Source of the DNA: an uncultured Aquimarina sp.
GTDB taxonomy: Bacteria; Bacteroidota; Bacteroidia; Flavobacteriales; Flavobacteriaceae
Assembly (NCBI GenBank): GCA_947498455.1
Contig: CANMKK010000043.1
Span: forward strand, 1-32,858
Length of the DNA: 32,858 bases
Reading direction: 5' to 3'
Shown here: positions 25,504 through 32,856 of the stretch, piece after piece
Layout: the number at the start of each line of letters is the position of its first letter
Position numbering within the stretch: the first letter of the stretch is position 1
Position numbers and translations under genes: made by a program
The notes under the pieces: generated by a model
The model's database searches: none
What the model was told of the DNA's origin: nothing
What the model saw: the letters and a program-made list of their open reading frames with translations, nothing else

Positions 25504-26070
25504 ATGAAAAATATAGTATACATTACCTCTTTAATAGTTTTGACTTTTTCGTGTGGAAGTACTTCTGTTACTACTAATACAGGTGACATCAACAAAAAAG
25601 AACATACAACAACCCAAGTGCAACAGAAACCAGAAATACTTATGGGTAAACAAAATAGAGAAGCATTACTAAAGGCTCCGTATGGTAGTTGGTTTACTAA
25701 AAATTTTGAAGAATATACTCTTGACACTACTATAATTAATCAATTAAAACCAAAACTACAAGAAATATCCATTAAGGCATTTATGGGCACTTGGTGTAGT
25801 GATAGCAGAAGGGAAATCCCGACATTCTATAAAATTCTGGATGCTGCAAATTACGATTATTCTAATCTAGAGTTAATAACAGTAAGTAAAAAAAAAGATA
25901 CGCCTGAAGGATTAGAAAAAGGATTGAATATTCAACGAGTACCGACATTTATTTTTTATAAAAATGGAAAAGAAATCGGTCGTTATGTCGAATTTGCAAG
26001 AGAAACATTAGAAAAAGATATCCTTGCTATAGTTACTAACCAAGGATACAAACACTCGTATGAAGATTAA
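25504..26070 (+). CDS. Thioredoxin-family lipoprotein with a single active-site cysteine
   Basis: I choose the ATG at 25504 (188 residues) over an upstream GTG at 25468, because only then does the lipoprotein signal stand at the N-terminus (MKNIVYITSLIVLTFSC, Cys at 17). After a Thr/Gln-rich linker the thioredoxin fold starts near residue 85: ISIKAFMGTWCSDSRREIPTF carries W97-C98-S99-D100-S101, so the second cysteine of CxxC is serine. VPTFIFYKNGKEIGRYVE holds the cis-Pro loop. The family includes periplasmic disulfide reductases and isomerases; a WCSDS site cannot do normal two-cysteine exchange and suggests a mixed-disulfide or non-redox role. Related flavobacterial proteins with GTWCSDSR are, as I recall, common. 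The gene lies 63 bp before the map start codon. Confidence 0.85.
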   Translation: MKNIVYITSLIVLTFSCGSTSVTTNTGDINKKEHTTTQVQQKPEILMGKQNREALLKAPYGSWFTKNFEEYTLDTTIINQLKPKLQEISIKAFMGTWCSDSRREIPTFYKILDAANYDYSNLELITVSKKKDTPEGLEKGLNIQRVPTFIFYKNGKEIGRYVEFARETLEKDILAIVTNQGYKHSYED

Positions 26071-26085
26071 AATAAGTTCTACTTA

Positions 26086-26113
26086 TTGAATCTTAATATT
26101 CTTTGTAAATTTG
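26086..26113 (+). promoter_or_regulatory. Promoter of map
   Basis: TTG (26086-26088), a 17-bp spacer and TAAATTTG (26106-26113), an exact match to the Bacteroidota -7 element TAnnTTTG. It ends 20 bp before the start codon at 26134 and so also supports that start. Confidence 0.65.
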
Positions 26114-26133
26114 CTAACTTCAAGCAGAATAGT

Positions 26134-26952
26134 ATGATTATTACCAAAACACGTGAAGAGATAGAATTAATGCGTGAAAGTGCATTAATTGTTTCTAAAA
26201 CATTAGGGATGTTAGCATCAGAGGTTAAACCAGGAGTTACTACATTGCAATTAGATGCTTTAGCCGAAGAATTCATACGAGATCACGGTGCTATACCGGG
26301 GTTTTTAGGATTATATGATTTCCCTAACACCCTGTGCATGAGCCCCAATGAACAAGTCGTGCACGGTATTCCTAATAATACTCCTTTAGAAGAAGGAGAC
26401 ATCATATCTATAGACTGTGGTGCGTTAAAAAATGAATTCTACGGAGATCACGCATATACCTTTGCTGTTGGAGAAATTTCGCCAGAAGTAGAACAATTGC
26501 TTAAGATAACTAAAGAATCTTTGTATGTCGGTATTGCACAATTAAAAACAGGAAATCGTGTTGGTGATGTTGGCTATGCTATACAACAATTTACTGAAGC
26601 AGCTGGATATGGTGTGGTTAGAGAACTTGTTGGTCACGGATTAGGAAAAAAAATGCACGAAGATCCAGAAATGCCTAACTATGGTCGCCGTGGAAGAGGT
26701 AAAAAATTTCTTGAAGGTATGGTTGTTGCTATCGAACCTATGACCAATATGGGAACACATCGCATCAAACAGTTAAGAGATGGATGGACTATTCTAACAG
26801 CGGATGGTAAACCAAGTGCTCACTTTGAGCATGATGTAGCTATTATTGATGGTAAACCAGAGATTCTTTCCACTTTTAAGTACATCAATCAGGCACTGGG
26901 AATTGAAACCGATGAAGAAGATGCTTTTAGACAAGAACTATTAGCTATATAA
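26134..26952 (+). CDS. map: Type I methionyl aminopeptidase
   Basis: The start is the ATG at 26134 (272 residues); a longer reading from a TTG at 26086 would cross the promoter. The enzyme removes the N-terminal methionine from new proteins in the cytoplasm. All metal ligands of the family are visible: Asp94 (SIDCG), Asp105 (YGDHAYTF), His168 (LVGHGLG), Glu201 (AIEPM) and Glu232 (AHFEHDVAI), plus His78 (VVHGIP) at the substrate site. It has no N-terminal zinc-finger extension. The last 25 residues (from about 248) extend beyond the catalytic core, as in other Bacteroidota enzymes. The gene is followed 69 bp later by a methyltransferase gene. In many Flavobacteriaceae map and this methyltransferase are neighbours, as far as I recall. 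Essential housekeeping gene. Confidence 0.97.
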   Translation: MIITKTREEIELMRESALIVSKTLGMLASEVKPGVTTLQLDALAEEFIRDHGAIPGFLGLYDFPNTLCMSPNEQVVHGIPNNTPLEEGDIISIDCGALKNEFYGDHAYTFAVGEISPEVEQLLKITKESLYVGIAQLKTGNRVGDVGYAIQQFTEAAGYGVVRELVGHGLGKKMHEDPEMPNYGRRGRGKKFLEGMVVAIEPMTNMGTHRIKQLRDGWTILTADGKPSAHFEHDVAIIDGKPEILSTFKYINQALGIETDEEDAFRQELLAI

Positions 26953-27021
26953 TGATACTTTAATCTCTACAATAGTAAGGTTTTAAAATGATGGTTTATT
27001 AATATCTTTTAGTAGTAACAC

Positions 27022-27789
27022 ATGAAAAATCTTTTTAAGCTTATTTTAAATCTTTTTCCTAGGCCATTTCTAATACGCTTAAGCTATATAGTACGTCCTA
27101 TAATTGCTTTATTCCTTAGAGGAAATACATATACGGATCCTATTGATGGGAAAAGTTTTTCTAAATTCTTACCATACGGATATGAAAACCCCAGGGATAA
27201 TGTACTATCACCTTCAACGCTTTCATTAGAAAGACACCGGTTACTATGGTTGTATCTTAAAAATGAAACTAACTTTTTTAAAGAATCTTTTAAAGTATTA
27301 CATTTTGCACCAGAGCAAGCATTCTATAAGCGTTTTAGAAAACTAAAAAACCTAGATTATACAACTACTGACCTTAATTCTCCTATAGCAGATGTCAAAG
27401 CTGATATTTGCGACCTTCCATTTAACAATAGCGAATATGATGTAATTTTGTGCAATCACGTTTTAGAACACATCCCTGATGATACGAAAGCGATGCAGGA
27501 AATTTATCGAATTTTAAAACCTGGCGGAATGGCAATTCTACAAATCCCTCAGGATTTAAATCGAGAAACAACTTTCGAAGATAATAGCATTACAGATCCA
27601 AAAGAACGTGCCAAAATATTTGGCCAATATGATCACGTAAGAATTTACGGAATTGATTTTTTCCAAAAACTAAGAGATATTGGCTTTAAAGTAGAAGAAA
27701 TAGATTATACTCATAGACTTTCTGATGAGGAAATTACTAAATACTGCCTTTCTTCTGGAGAAATAATTCCTGTTTGTTATAAACCATAA
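27022..27789 (+). CDS. Class I SAM-dependent methyltransferase
   Basis: The 255-residue protein has an amphipathic or membrane-associated N-terminal stretch (1-35, LFKLILNLFPRPFLIRLSYIV...) followed by a Methyltransf_11 fold. Motif I is degenerate (VLHFAPEQAF at about 93-102, in place of a Gly-rich loop). The later motifs are clear: DLPFNNSEYDVILCNHVLEHIPDD (motif II to post-I region) and ILKPGGMAILQIP (motif III). The C-terminal part (FGQYDHVRIYGIDFFQKLRDIGF) is typical of the group. The substrate is unknown. It follows map on the same strand and converges on the sigma factor gene with only 24 bp between the stop codons, where no strong terminator is seen. Confidence 0.88.
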   Translation: MKNLFKLILNLFPRPFLIRLSYIVRPIIALFLRGNTYTDPIDGKSFSKFLPYGYENPRDNVLSPSTLSLERHRLLWLYLKNETNFFKESFKVLHFAPEQAFYKRFRKLKNLDYTTTDLNSPIADVKADICDLPFNNSEYDVILCNHVLEHIPDDTKAMQEIYRILKPGGMAILQIPQDLNRETTFEDNSITDPKERAKIFGQYDHVRIYGIDFFQKLRDIGFKVEEIDYTHRLSDEEITKYCLSSGEIIPVCYKP

Positions 27790-27813
27790 AGAGGCTTTCA
27801 CCTCCTTCTTTCT

Positions 27814-28407
27814 TTAAGCTCCTTTCACCCATATATCAGTAGGATTCAAAATTAACTCTTTATATATAGGATCTTGTCGAATCATGCGTAATAAACATTC
27901 TTTGCATCCAAATTTTTTCTTTCTCACATAAATTTCAGAATAATTTAAAGCAGTAGCAACTTCACGTGCGCTTTTACCTTCAAACAGTAAAGAAAGTAAG
28001 CTTCTACATTTACCATCTAATTTCATAAAATGTTTACGATAGATATGCTCCCTGTCCCCACGCTCGATATCATCATTAATATCCGACACAATAGAGTTAG
28101 ATATACTTACTATATCATCGTGTATTTCTAATTTATCATTTTTCCTTAATCGATTCCTCCACACATTTTTACATATCGAATAAAAATAAGTATGTACAGA
28201 ACAATTAAGTTCAATCATACCTTTTGTAAGTTTTTGATATATAATTATTAAAGAATCCTGAAATACATCTTCCGTATCCTCCTCCGTGCCATTATTGGCA
28301 AGAATATATTTTCGAACACCTCGAAAGTTTTTCTTGTAAAAATATTTTAGTATAGTTTCATCTCCCCCGGCAATACCCTCTAAAATTTTAATATCATTAT
28401 ACCCCAT
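27814..28407 (-). CDS. ECF-type RNA polymerase sigma factor
   Basis: The 197-residue protein has the two-domain layout of extracytoplasmic-function sigma factors. Region 2 (about 20-90) has TEEDTEDVFQDSLIIIYQKL and an aromatic/basic stretch with VHTYFYSICKNVWRNRLRK for -10 recognition. Region 4 (about 125-178) is a helix-turn-helix with GKSAREVATALNYSEIYVRKKKFGCKECLLRMI. It has three Cys in region 4 (GKC, GCKEC), which might sense metal or redox state. No anti-sigma factor gene is adjacent: the next gene upstream is apbE, 674 bp away. A perfect inverted repeat TGTAACAA-N10-TTGTTACA sits about 47 bp before the start. Family call firm; the regulon is unknown. Confidence 0.88.
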   Translation of the reverse strand: MGYNDIKILEGIAGGDETILKYFYKKNFRGVRKYILANNGTEEDTEDVFQDSLIIIYQKLTKGMIELNCSVHTYFYSICKNVWRNRLRKNDKLEIHDDIVSISNSIVSDINDDIERGDREHIYRKHFMKLDGKCRSLLSLLFEGKSAREVATALNYSEIYVRKKKFGCKECLLRMIRQDPIYKELILNPTDIWVKGA

Positions 28408-28453
28408 ATTAATGTTATTAAAAATTAATCATTGTTTTTCCCCTCTACCTATT

Positions 28454-28479
28454 TGTAACAATCTTTAGAATTTGTTACA
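28454..28479. promoter_or_regulatory. Operator-like inverted repeat upstream of the sigma factor gene
   Basis: TGTAACAA (28454-28461) and TTGTTACA (28472-28479) with a 10-base spacer form a perfect 8-bp dyad, 47 bp before the start codon on the minus strand. It resembles a binding site for a dimeric regulator or an autoregulatory site. Confidence 0.5.
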
Positions 28480-28728
28480 CAAAAATCTCCCTTATATTAG
28501 TAACTCATTTAAACACCTTCTATTACACAAAATCATTATTTATTTACTTAAACATAGATTTAACTACTTAACAAAAAGAATACCATACTCTTATTTATTT
28601 TCTAAAATATCTAACAAACCTATAGACTAAAAGACAAAACTTTAAACAATTACCATATATATGGCTCGCTAAGTGGAGTAGTCATTTATAATACCGCTAT
28701 AGCAATTTCAAACTATTAATCAATATCT

Positions 28729-28800
28729 AATACGATTTACATATAAAATTTTCGCATATAGTTCGTTTCTTTTGCACTAGATTAGCACAAAATAATTCAA
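28729..28800 (+). repeat. 72-bp dispersed intergenic repeat, copy 1
   Basis: Aligns without gaps to 32785-32856 with 61 of 72 identical bases. The core of 30 bases (28750-28779) and the first 12 bases are exact. Both copies are in the same orientation and between genes. Confidence 0.8.
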
Positions 28801-28873
28801 ACTCCTTATACGAGTTTCTTATCCATAAATCGTATAATTATCAAAGTATACTAATAAAAAAGCTGTTTTAGAC

Positions 28874-28929
28874 TAGGAAAAAATAAGTAGTATTAGTTGA
28901 TCAACTCATCTTGATTTTTCTATTTCCTA
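28874..28929. repeat. Imperfect hairpin with a 12-bp central palindrome
   Basis: Outer arms TAGGAAA (28874-28880) and TTTCCTA (28923-28929) flank near-complementary A/T-rich sides and the perfect palindrome AGTTGATCAACT. It lies about 150 bp beyond the apbE stop codon, so it may end that transcript or be a separate site. Confidence 0.4.
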
Positions 28930-29081
28930 AAAAATGACTGAAATCCACCCATATTTCGTTACTTTTCTTACCCATAACGCCGCTATGATTTTCAGAAAGT
29001 GTCTCACCTGATCAAATTTCATCTCATTTTCGGTTAAAAACAAAAAATAAAGAAGATTTAATCCAATATGAGTATTTATGA

Positions 29082-30077
29082 TCAGTTCTCTGGAAACCCA
29101 TTCACAGAAAATGTTTCTAGTTTCTTATTATCATTTTCATAAATAAAGAAGGCCTGTAGATTCAGGTGTGTTTCGAGAAATTCTGTTGAGCGTTTTAGCC
29201 CCATAGACATAAATGCAGTTGCATATGCATCAGCCTCCATACAAGATTTAGATAATACAGAAACACTTAATAAGTTGGATCTATGAGGATATCCTGTTTT
29301 GGCATCTATAATATGCGCAAAACGATTTCCGTGCTCGTCTAATTTATATTTTCTATAACTACCGGATGTAGCCATCGCCTCATCTTGTAAAGAAATTACT
29401 TTACTATAGGATTGTGTATTATCAAAATTAGGATCCTCTACTCCTATCTTCCAAGGTTTATTCTTTACCACATTAATTCCTTTTCCTCTAATCTCCCCTC
29501 CTATCTCGACTAAGTAATTTTTATACCCTTTATTTTCTATAAAACTCGCAAATACATCAACAGCATATCCTTTTGCCAGTGCATTAAAATCCAAAAAAGT
29601 GGTATTCTGTTCTTTTATTATTTTATCTTCTTGTAATGAGACCTTATCTAAACCAACAGACACAAGCAAGCTATCAATTTTTAGACTATCCAAAGAAATA
29701 ATTTTCCCTTTTGGGCCAAAATCCCAGGCATTTACTAAAATCCCAATGGTAGGATCAAATGCACCCTCTGTTTCTTTGAAAATATTTTTAGATGTTAAGA
29801 AAACTTCTCTAAAATGATTATCTATAGTAATTGTGGTATCTCCTTTGTTAATTTTCGAAATATCTGAATCATCCTGATATGTGGACATTGAATTATTAAT
29901 AACTGCTATTATACTATCGTAAGATTTAGAATAATCCTGTTTTCTTTCATCAATGAACTGAATAGAAAATGTAGTCCCAAAAGCTTGCCCATTATTATAA
30001 TTAAGATGTAATTCTTTTTTATTAGTGCAAGCCACTAAAAAAACTGTTACTAATACAATTATTACTTTACGAATCAT
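29082..30077 (-). CDS. apbE: FAD:protein FMN transferase (lipoprotein)
   Basis: The 331-residue lipoprotein (signal MIRKVIIVLVTVFLVAC, Cys at 17) is an ApbE. It transfers FMN from FAD onto Thr/Ser of exported or membrane flavoproteins such as NqrB, NqrC and RnfG. Family segments are clear: NGQAFGTTFSIQF near the start, STYQDDSDISKIN, FDPTIGILVNAWDFGP, DFNALAKGYAVD with the FAD-binding region, GGEIRGKG, EAMATSGSYRKY, HIIDAKTGYP with the metal-site Asp, and MEADAYATAFMSMG. Length is normal. It follows a small gene (30085-30462) by 7 bp on the same strand, so they form a unit. In Bacteroidota, apbE near Na+-NQR genes is known; no nqrA-E genes are in this window, so that link is only inference. 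Its downstream side is a long gap. Confidence 0.96.
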   Translation of the reverse strand: MIRKVIIVLVTVFLVACTNKKELHLNYNNGQAFGTTFSIQFIDERKQDYSKSYDSIIAVINNSMSTYQDDSDISKINKGDTTITIDNHFREVFLTSKNIFKETEGAFDPTIGILVNAWDFGPKGKIISLDSLKIDSLLVSVGLDKVSLQEDKIIKEQNTTFLDFNALAKGYAVDVFASFIENKGYKNYLVEIGGEIRGKGINVVKNKPWKIGVEDPNFDNTQSYSKVISLQDEAMATSGSYRKYKLDEHGNRFAHIIDAKTGYPHRSNLLSVSVLSKSCMEADAYATAFMSMGLKRSTEFLETHLNLQAFFIYENDNKKLETFSVNGFPEN

Positions 30078-30084
30078 ATTATCG

Positions 30085-30462
30085 TTAATTCAAATGTGTT
30101 TCGATATTTTGCAATCCGGCATATTCCAATATATATTCTTCGTTAAGAAATACGGGGTTATTAGGGTTTTCTGCATTCTGCAATCCAACACCAGCATAAA
30201 AAACTTTGGCTTCTTGTTCTCTTGCGTGTTTTTTAAACGATTCCATCCAAATCATATCATAATTATGAGGGTTATCTGGATATGCGATCGCTTTTACAAT
30301 AACAAAATAACGTTGATTCGATTTATCTACACAAACAAATTGAGGATGTTTCCCTAATTTACTATTGATTGCAATAAATTCGAATCCTTTTTTTTCTAAT
30401 TCATCGCCAACGATATTCATTGCAAGATTATGCAATTCTTGTTTTGTAAGTATTCTAGTCAT
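30085..30462 (-). CDS. Small conserved protein co-transcribed with apbE
   Basis: I choose the ATG at 30460-30462 (125 residues) over a GTG three codons upstream. The protein begins MTRILTKQELHNLAMN and reads like one compact domain. Its centre, KGFEFIAINSKLGKHPQFVCVDKSNQRYFVIVKA, has the spacing of a PD-(D/E)XK-like beta-alpha core (compare YraN-type proteins), though the catalytic acidic pair is not obvious. As I recall, such flavobacterial proteins are often labelled Na+-NQR subunit F, but no ferredoxin or FAD domain is present, so that label looks like a carried-over error. It has no signal peptide. It ends 7 bp before apbE. A TAAATTTG -7 element (minus strand, 30471-30478) lies just before the start. 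Function unknown. Confidence 0.78.
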   Translation of the reverse strand: MTRILTKQELHNLAMNIVGDELEKKGFEFIAINSKLGKHPQFVCVDKSNQRYFVIVKAIAYPDNPHNYDMIWMESFKKHAREQEAKVFYAGVGLQNAENPNNPVFLNEEYILEYAGLQNIETHLN

Positions 30463-30470
30463 AACGAGCA

Positions 30471-30478
30471 CAAATTTA
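30471..30478 (-). promoter_or_regulatory. -7 promoter element of the small gene-apbE unit
   Basis: On the minus strand TAAATTTG matches the Bacteroidota -7 consensus exactly, only 8 bp before the ATG, so the mRNA would be nearly leaderless. No clear TTTG was found at the -33 distance. Confidence 0.45.
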
Positions 30479-30728
30479 CTGTTTTGAAATCTAAAATTAA
30501 GATACTGTTTAGTTAAATCCAGAGAAAGAAACAGGAGGCATTCTATTCTTCAAATAAAGCAAGTACTGCATTGAAATGAATTACATATAATAGTATTCAT
30601 TTTTTCTAAAAAGAGTGCAATCTCTATTATGTCGTGATAGATCTATTCTGTATTTTTAACCTATAAATAAGCTCCCAATACGCAAAATCACATTCGAATT
30701 AATGAATAACTTTTTATATCTGTAATAC

Positions 30729-31088
30729 ATGATAAATAAAATAAGTTGGAATGAAGTTACTAGCGAAGAGGTAACTCCCTCCATGAAACGTAAAATTGTC
30801 TCAGGAGAAAAATTAATGATTGCTAAAATGGAGTTCAAAGACGGTTTTGAAGTCCCTCTGCATAGCCATGAAAATGAACAAATTACACAAGTGATCTCAG
30901 GAACTATTCGTTTTTGGTTTGGAAAAAACAAAGAGCAAGTTATGGATCTCCAAGCAGGAGAAATGGTAGTAATCCCTCCGCATTTACCACATGCAGCTCT
31001 TATGATTGGAGATGTTGAAGAAATCGATAGTTGGGCTCCTCCTCGCCAGGATTGGTTAGATGGTACAGACGACTATTTAAAAAAATAA
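30729..31088 (+). CDS. Cupin-domain protein
   Basis: The 119-residue protein is a single small cupin barrel. Motif 1 is HSHENEQITQVISG with metal ligands His45 and His47 and Gln51 in the usual Glu position. Motif 2 is GEMVVIPPHLPHAAL with His88. This is the HxHxxEQ type, found in many uncharacterised cupins and in some dioxygenases or isomerases. It likely binds one metal ion in the cytoplasm. It is followed 4 bp later by an SDR gene, so the two are probably translated from one mRNA and may act on the same small metabolite. The end (APPRQDWLDGTDDYLKK) is typical of this small cupin group. Reaction unknown. Confidence 0.9.
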   Translation: MINKISWNEVTSEEVTPSMKRKIVSGEKLMIAKMEFKDGFEVPLHSHENEQITQVISGTIRFWFGKNKEQVMDLQAGEMVVIPPHLPHAALMIGDVEEIDSWAPPRQDWLDGTDDYLKK

Positions 31089-31092
31089 TTTA

Positions 31093-31857
31093 ATGGAGTT
31101 AGGACTTAAAAGAAAAGTAGCATTCGTTGCAGCTTCTAGTAAGGGGTTGGGAAAAAGTGTTGCAAAAGAGTTAATAAGAGAAGGGGCTCATGTAATTATA
31201 TGTGGACGAAATATTGATACCCTAAATTCTGCACGAGAAGAACTAGGTGAACTAGGAACAGGTTCTGTGTATTCCATTCCTGGAGATTTATCAAATTCAG
31301 CGGATAGAGAGTATATTATAAACTCTGTTATAAAAAAGTACGGATCTATAGACATTTTAGTTACAAATACCGGAGGACCTCCATCCGGTAAATTTGAAGA
31401 GCTAGAACAAACCGACTGGGATACTGCTTATGAACAGTTATTAAGCAGTACAACTAGTTTAATACGAGGTTTCTTGTCAGGAATGAAAAAGAAAGAATGG
31501 GGTCGTATTATTTCTATTACCTCGCAAGCAGTAAAACAACCTGTAGATAATTTGATTCTTTCTAATTCCATTAGAGCTTCTGTCGTTGGGTTAATTAAAA
31601 CGTTAGCCAATGAATTAGGCGAGTATAATATCACGGTTAATAATGTAATGCCAGGCTATACCGAGACCGAACGATTAACTAAATTAATTGACACCAATCC
31701 CTCATTTGCTAATGCTACACAAGAAATACCTTTAGGACGCTTCGGAAAACCAGAAGAATTTGCTGCAGCCGTAACCTTTTTAGCTAGCGAAAGAGCTAGT
31801 TATATAACTGGGATTTCCCTTGCCGTAGATGGGGGCTGGATCAAAAATATATTGTAG
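31093..31857 (+). CDS. SDR-family protein with a non-standard active site
   Basis: The 254-residue protein has the Rossmann fold of short-chain dehydrogenases. The nucleotide loop is AASSKGLGKS (13-22), a variant of TGxxxGxG, then ICGRN (36-40) for cofactor choice, and VTNTGGPP (90-97) in place of NNAG. The catalytic serine Ser144 is kept (ISITS), but the YxxxK pair reads S157-N-S-I-R161: Tyr is Ser and Lys is Arg. PGYTETERL follows, and VDGGWIKN ends the chain. This LSNSxR form is shared by a known subgroup often labelled 3-oxoacyl-ACP reductase. Those labels may be wrong if catalysis has changed. It is 4 bp after the cupin gene. Dehydrogenase, isomerase or lyase activity cannot be told from the sequence. 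Confidence 0.9.
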   Translation: MELGLKRKVAFVAASSKGLGKSVAKELIREGAHVIICGRNIDTLNSAREELGELGTGSVYSIPGDLSNSADREYIINSVIKKYGSIDILVTNTGGPPSGKFEELEQTDWDTAYEQLLSSTTSLIRGFLSGMKKKEWGRIISITSQAVKQPVDNLILSNSIRASVVGLIKTLANELGEYNITVNNVMPGYTETERLTKLIDTNPSFANATQEIPLGRFGKPEEFAAAVTFLASERASYITGISLAVDGGWIKNIL

Positions 31858-31955
31858 AGAAATTAATAGAAATAGCGTCTTTATTTTTCCTGAATTGTCT
31901 ATTTCAAAAATGGTAATAACAAAACTCAAAATAATATAATCTGTAGGTATATCAT

Positions 31956-32786
31956 ATGAAAAATCGCACTATCTATATCTTTTCTTTTTTGATTATTAGT
32001 TCACTAAGTTGTACAAACCAAAGCGCAAATCCTTGTACTCTCGAATTAGTTCGTGCACATCAAAACAAAACAATAATTCCATTAGTTTCTGATTGTGATA
32101 GTACATTGACTATTAGCAAAGCCTATGAATATCAAAAAATATTGGTTCATGATTTTAGTAAAACAAACCAAATAATTGGTTATAAGGCAGGATTAACTAG
32201 TAAAAGTTCTCAACAAAAATTTGGCGCAAACCAACCTGTTTCTGGGGTTTTATTTAGTTCTGGTTTTCACAAAAACAATGTGATTATTAAAAAATCTGAT
32301 TTTATAAACCCCATTATCGAAACAGAGTGGGGTTTCTATCTAAATACAACAGTAACCGAAAAAACTACATTGGATAAAGTAAAACAATTAGTATATCAAA
32401 TCGTACCGGTTATAGAAATCCCTGATCTCCGGTTTTCAACTCCTTCAAAATGTAAACCTGTTGATGTAATTACAGCAAATGTGCTTAGTGCCGATGTTAT
32501 TATAGGAAAACCTATCTCGTTACATAAAAACATCAATGATGTAAACATCTATTTATCCCAAAAAGATGGTACAATTCTAACCAAAGGAAAAGGGACTGAT
32601 GCCATGGGGAATCAGTGGAAAGCATTAGTATGGATAATTAATAACACAATAGATCAAGGATATTCAATCACTCCTGATCATCTTTTGATTACAGGAGCTT
32701 TGGGAAAAGTAACTCCTCTAAAAACAGGAGAGTACAGAGCGCAGTTTGGTACTAAAAATATTATTGAACTAAAAGTAGTAGAGTAA
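31956..32786 (+). CDS. Lipoprotein of the 2-keto-4-pentenoate hydratase (MhpD/FAH) family
   Basis: The 276-residue protein has a clear lipoprotein signal (IISSLSC, Cys at 19) on what is otherwise a hydratase/decarboxylase fold. AYEYQKILVHDF, then IIGYKAGLTSKSSQQKFGANQPVSGVLF, is the family start. IIETEWGFYLN gives the ExE metal site. VIEIPDLRF, TANVLSAD, and the ITGALGKVTPL end near the C-terminus complete it. Normal MhpD is cytosolic and hydrates 2-hydroxypenta-2,4-dienoate in aromatic meta-cleavage pathways. Here the protein would sit in the periplasm or on the outer membrane, and no other aromatic-degradation gene is near. It may act on another unsaturated keto acid or have become a binding protein. 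It starts 98 bp after the SDR gene. Family call is good; function open. Confidence 0.88.
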   Translation: MKNRTIYIFSFLIISSLSCTNQSANPCTLELVRAHQNKTIIPLVSDCDSTLTISKAYEYQKILVHDFSKTNQIIGYKAGLTSKSSQQKFGANQPVSGVLFSSGFHKNNVIIKKSDFINPIIETEWGFYLNTTVTEKTTLDKVKQLVYQIVPVIEIPDLRFSTPSKCKPVDVITANVLSADVIIGKPISLHKNINDVNIYLSQKDGTILTKGKGTDAMGNQWKALVWIINNTIDQGYSITPDHLLITGALGKVTPLKTGEYRAQFGTKNIIELKVVE

Positions 32787-32856
32787 TACGATTTACGCAT
32801 AAAACTTTCGCATATAGTTCGTTTCTTTTGCACTATATCTGCGTTATAAAATTCAA
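32785..32856 (+). repeat. 72-bp dispersed intergenic repeat, copy 2
   Basis: Starts inside the stop codon of the last gene and runs almost to the window end. It matches 28729-28800 at 61 of 72 positions without gaps; the 30-base core is at 32806-32835. The true end may lie beyond the window. Confidence 0.75.

Larger units (their letters stand above)
28408..29081. other. Intergenic region of 674 bp between apbE and the sigma factor gene
   Basis: The largest gap in the window. It holds the dyad at 28454-28479, one copy of the 72-bp dispersed repeat (28729-28800) and an imperfect hairpin at 28874-28929 centred on the 12-bp palindrome AGTTGATCAACT (28895-28906). No coding frame with a signal or family likeness was found on either strand. 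Confidence 0.55.

Noticed and set aside
26086..26133. TTG start giving a 288-residue map product
   Set aside because: These bases contain the promoter elements TTG and TAAATTTG; the family start fits MIITKTREEIELM at 26134.
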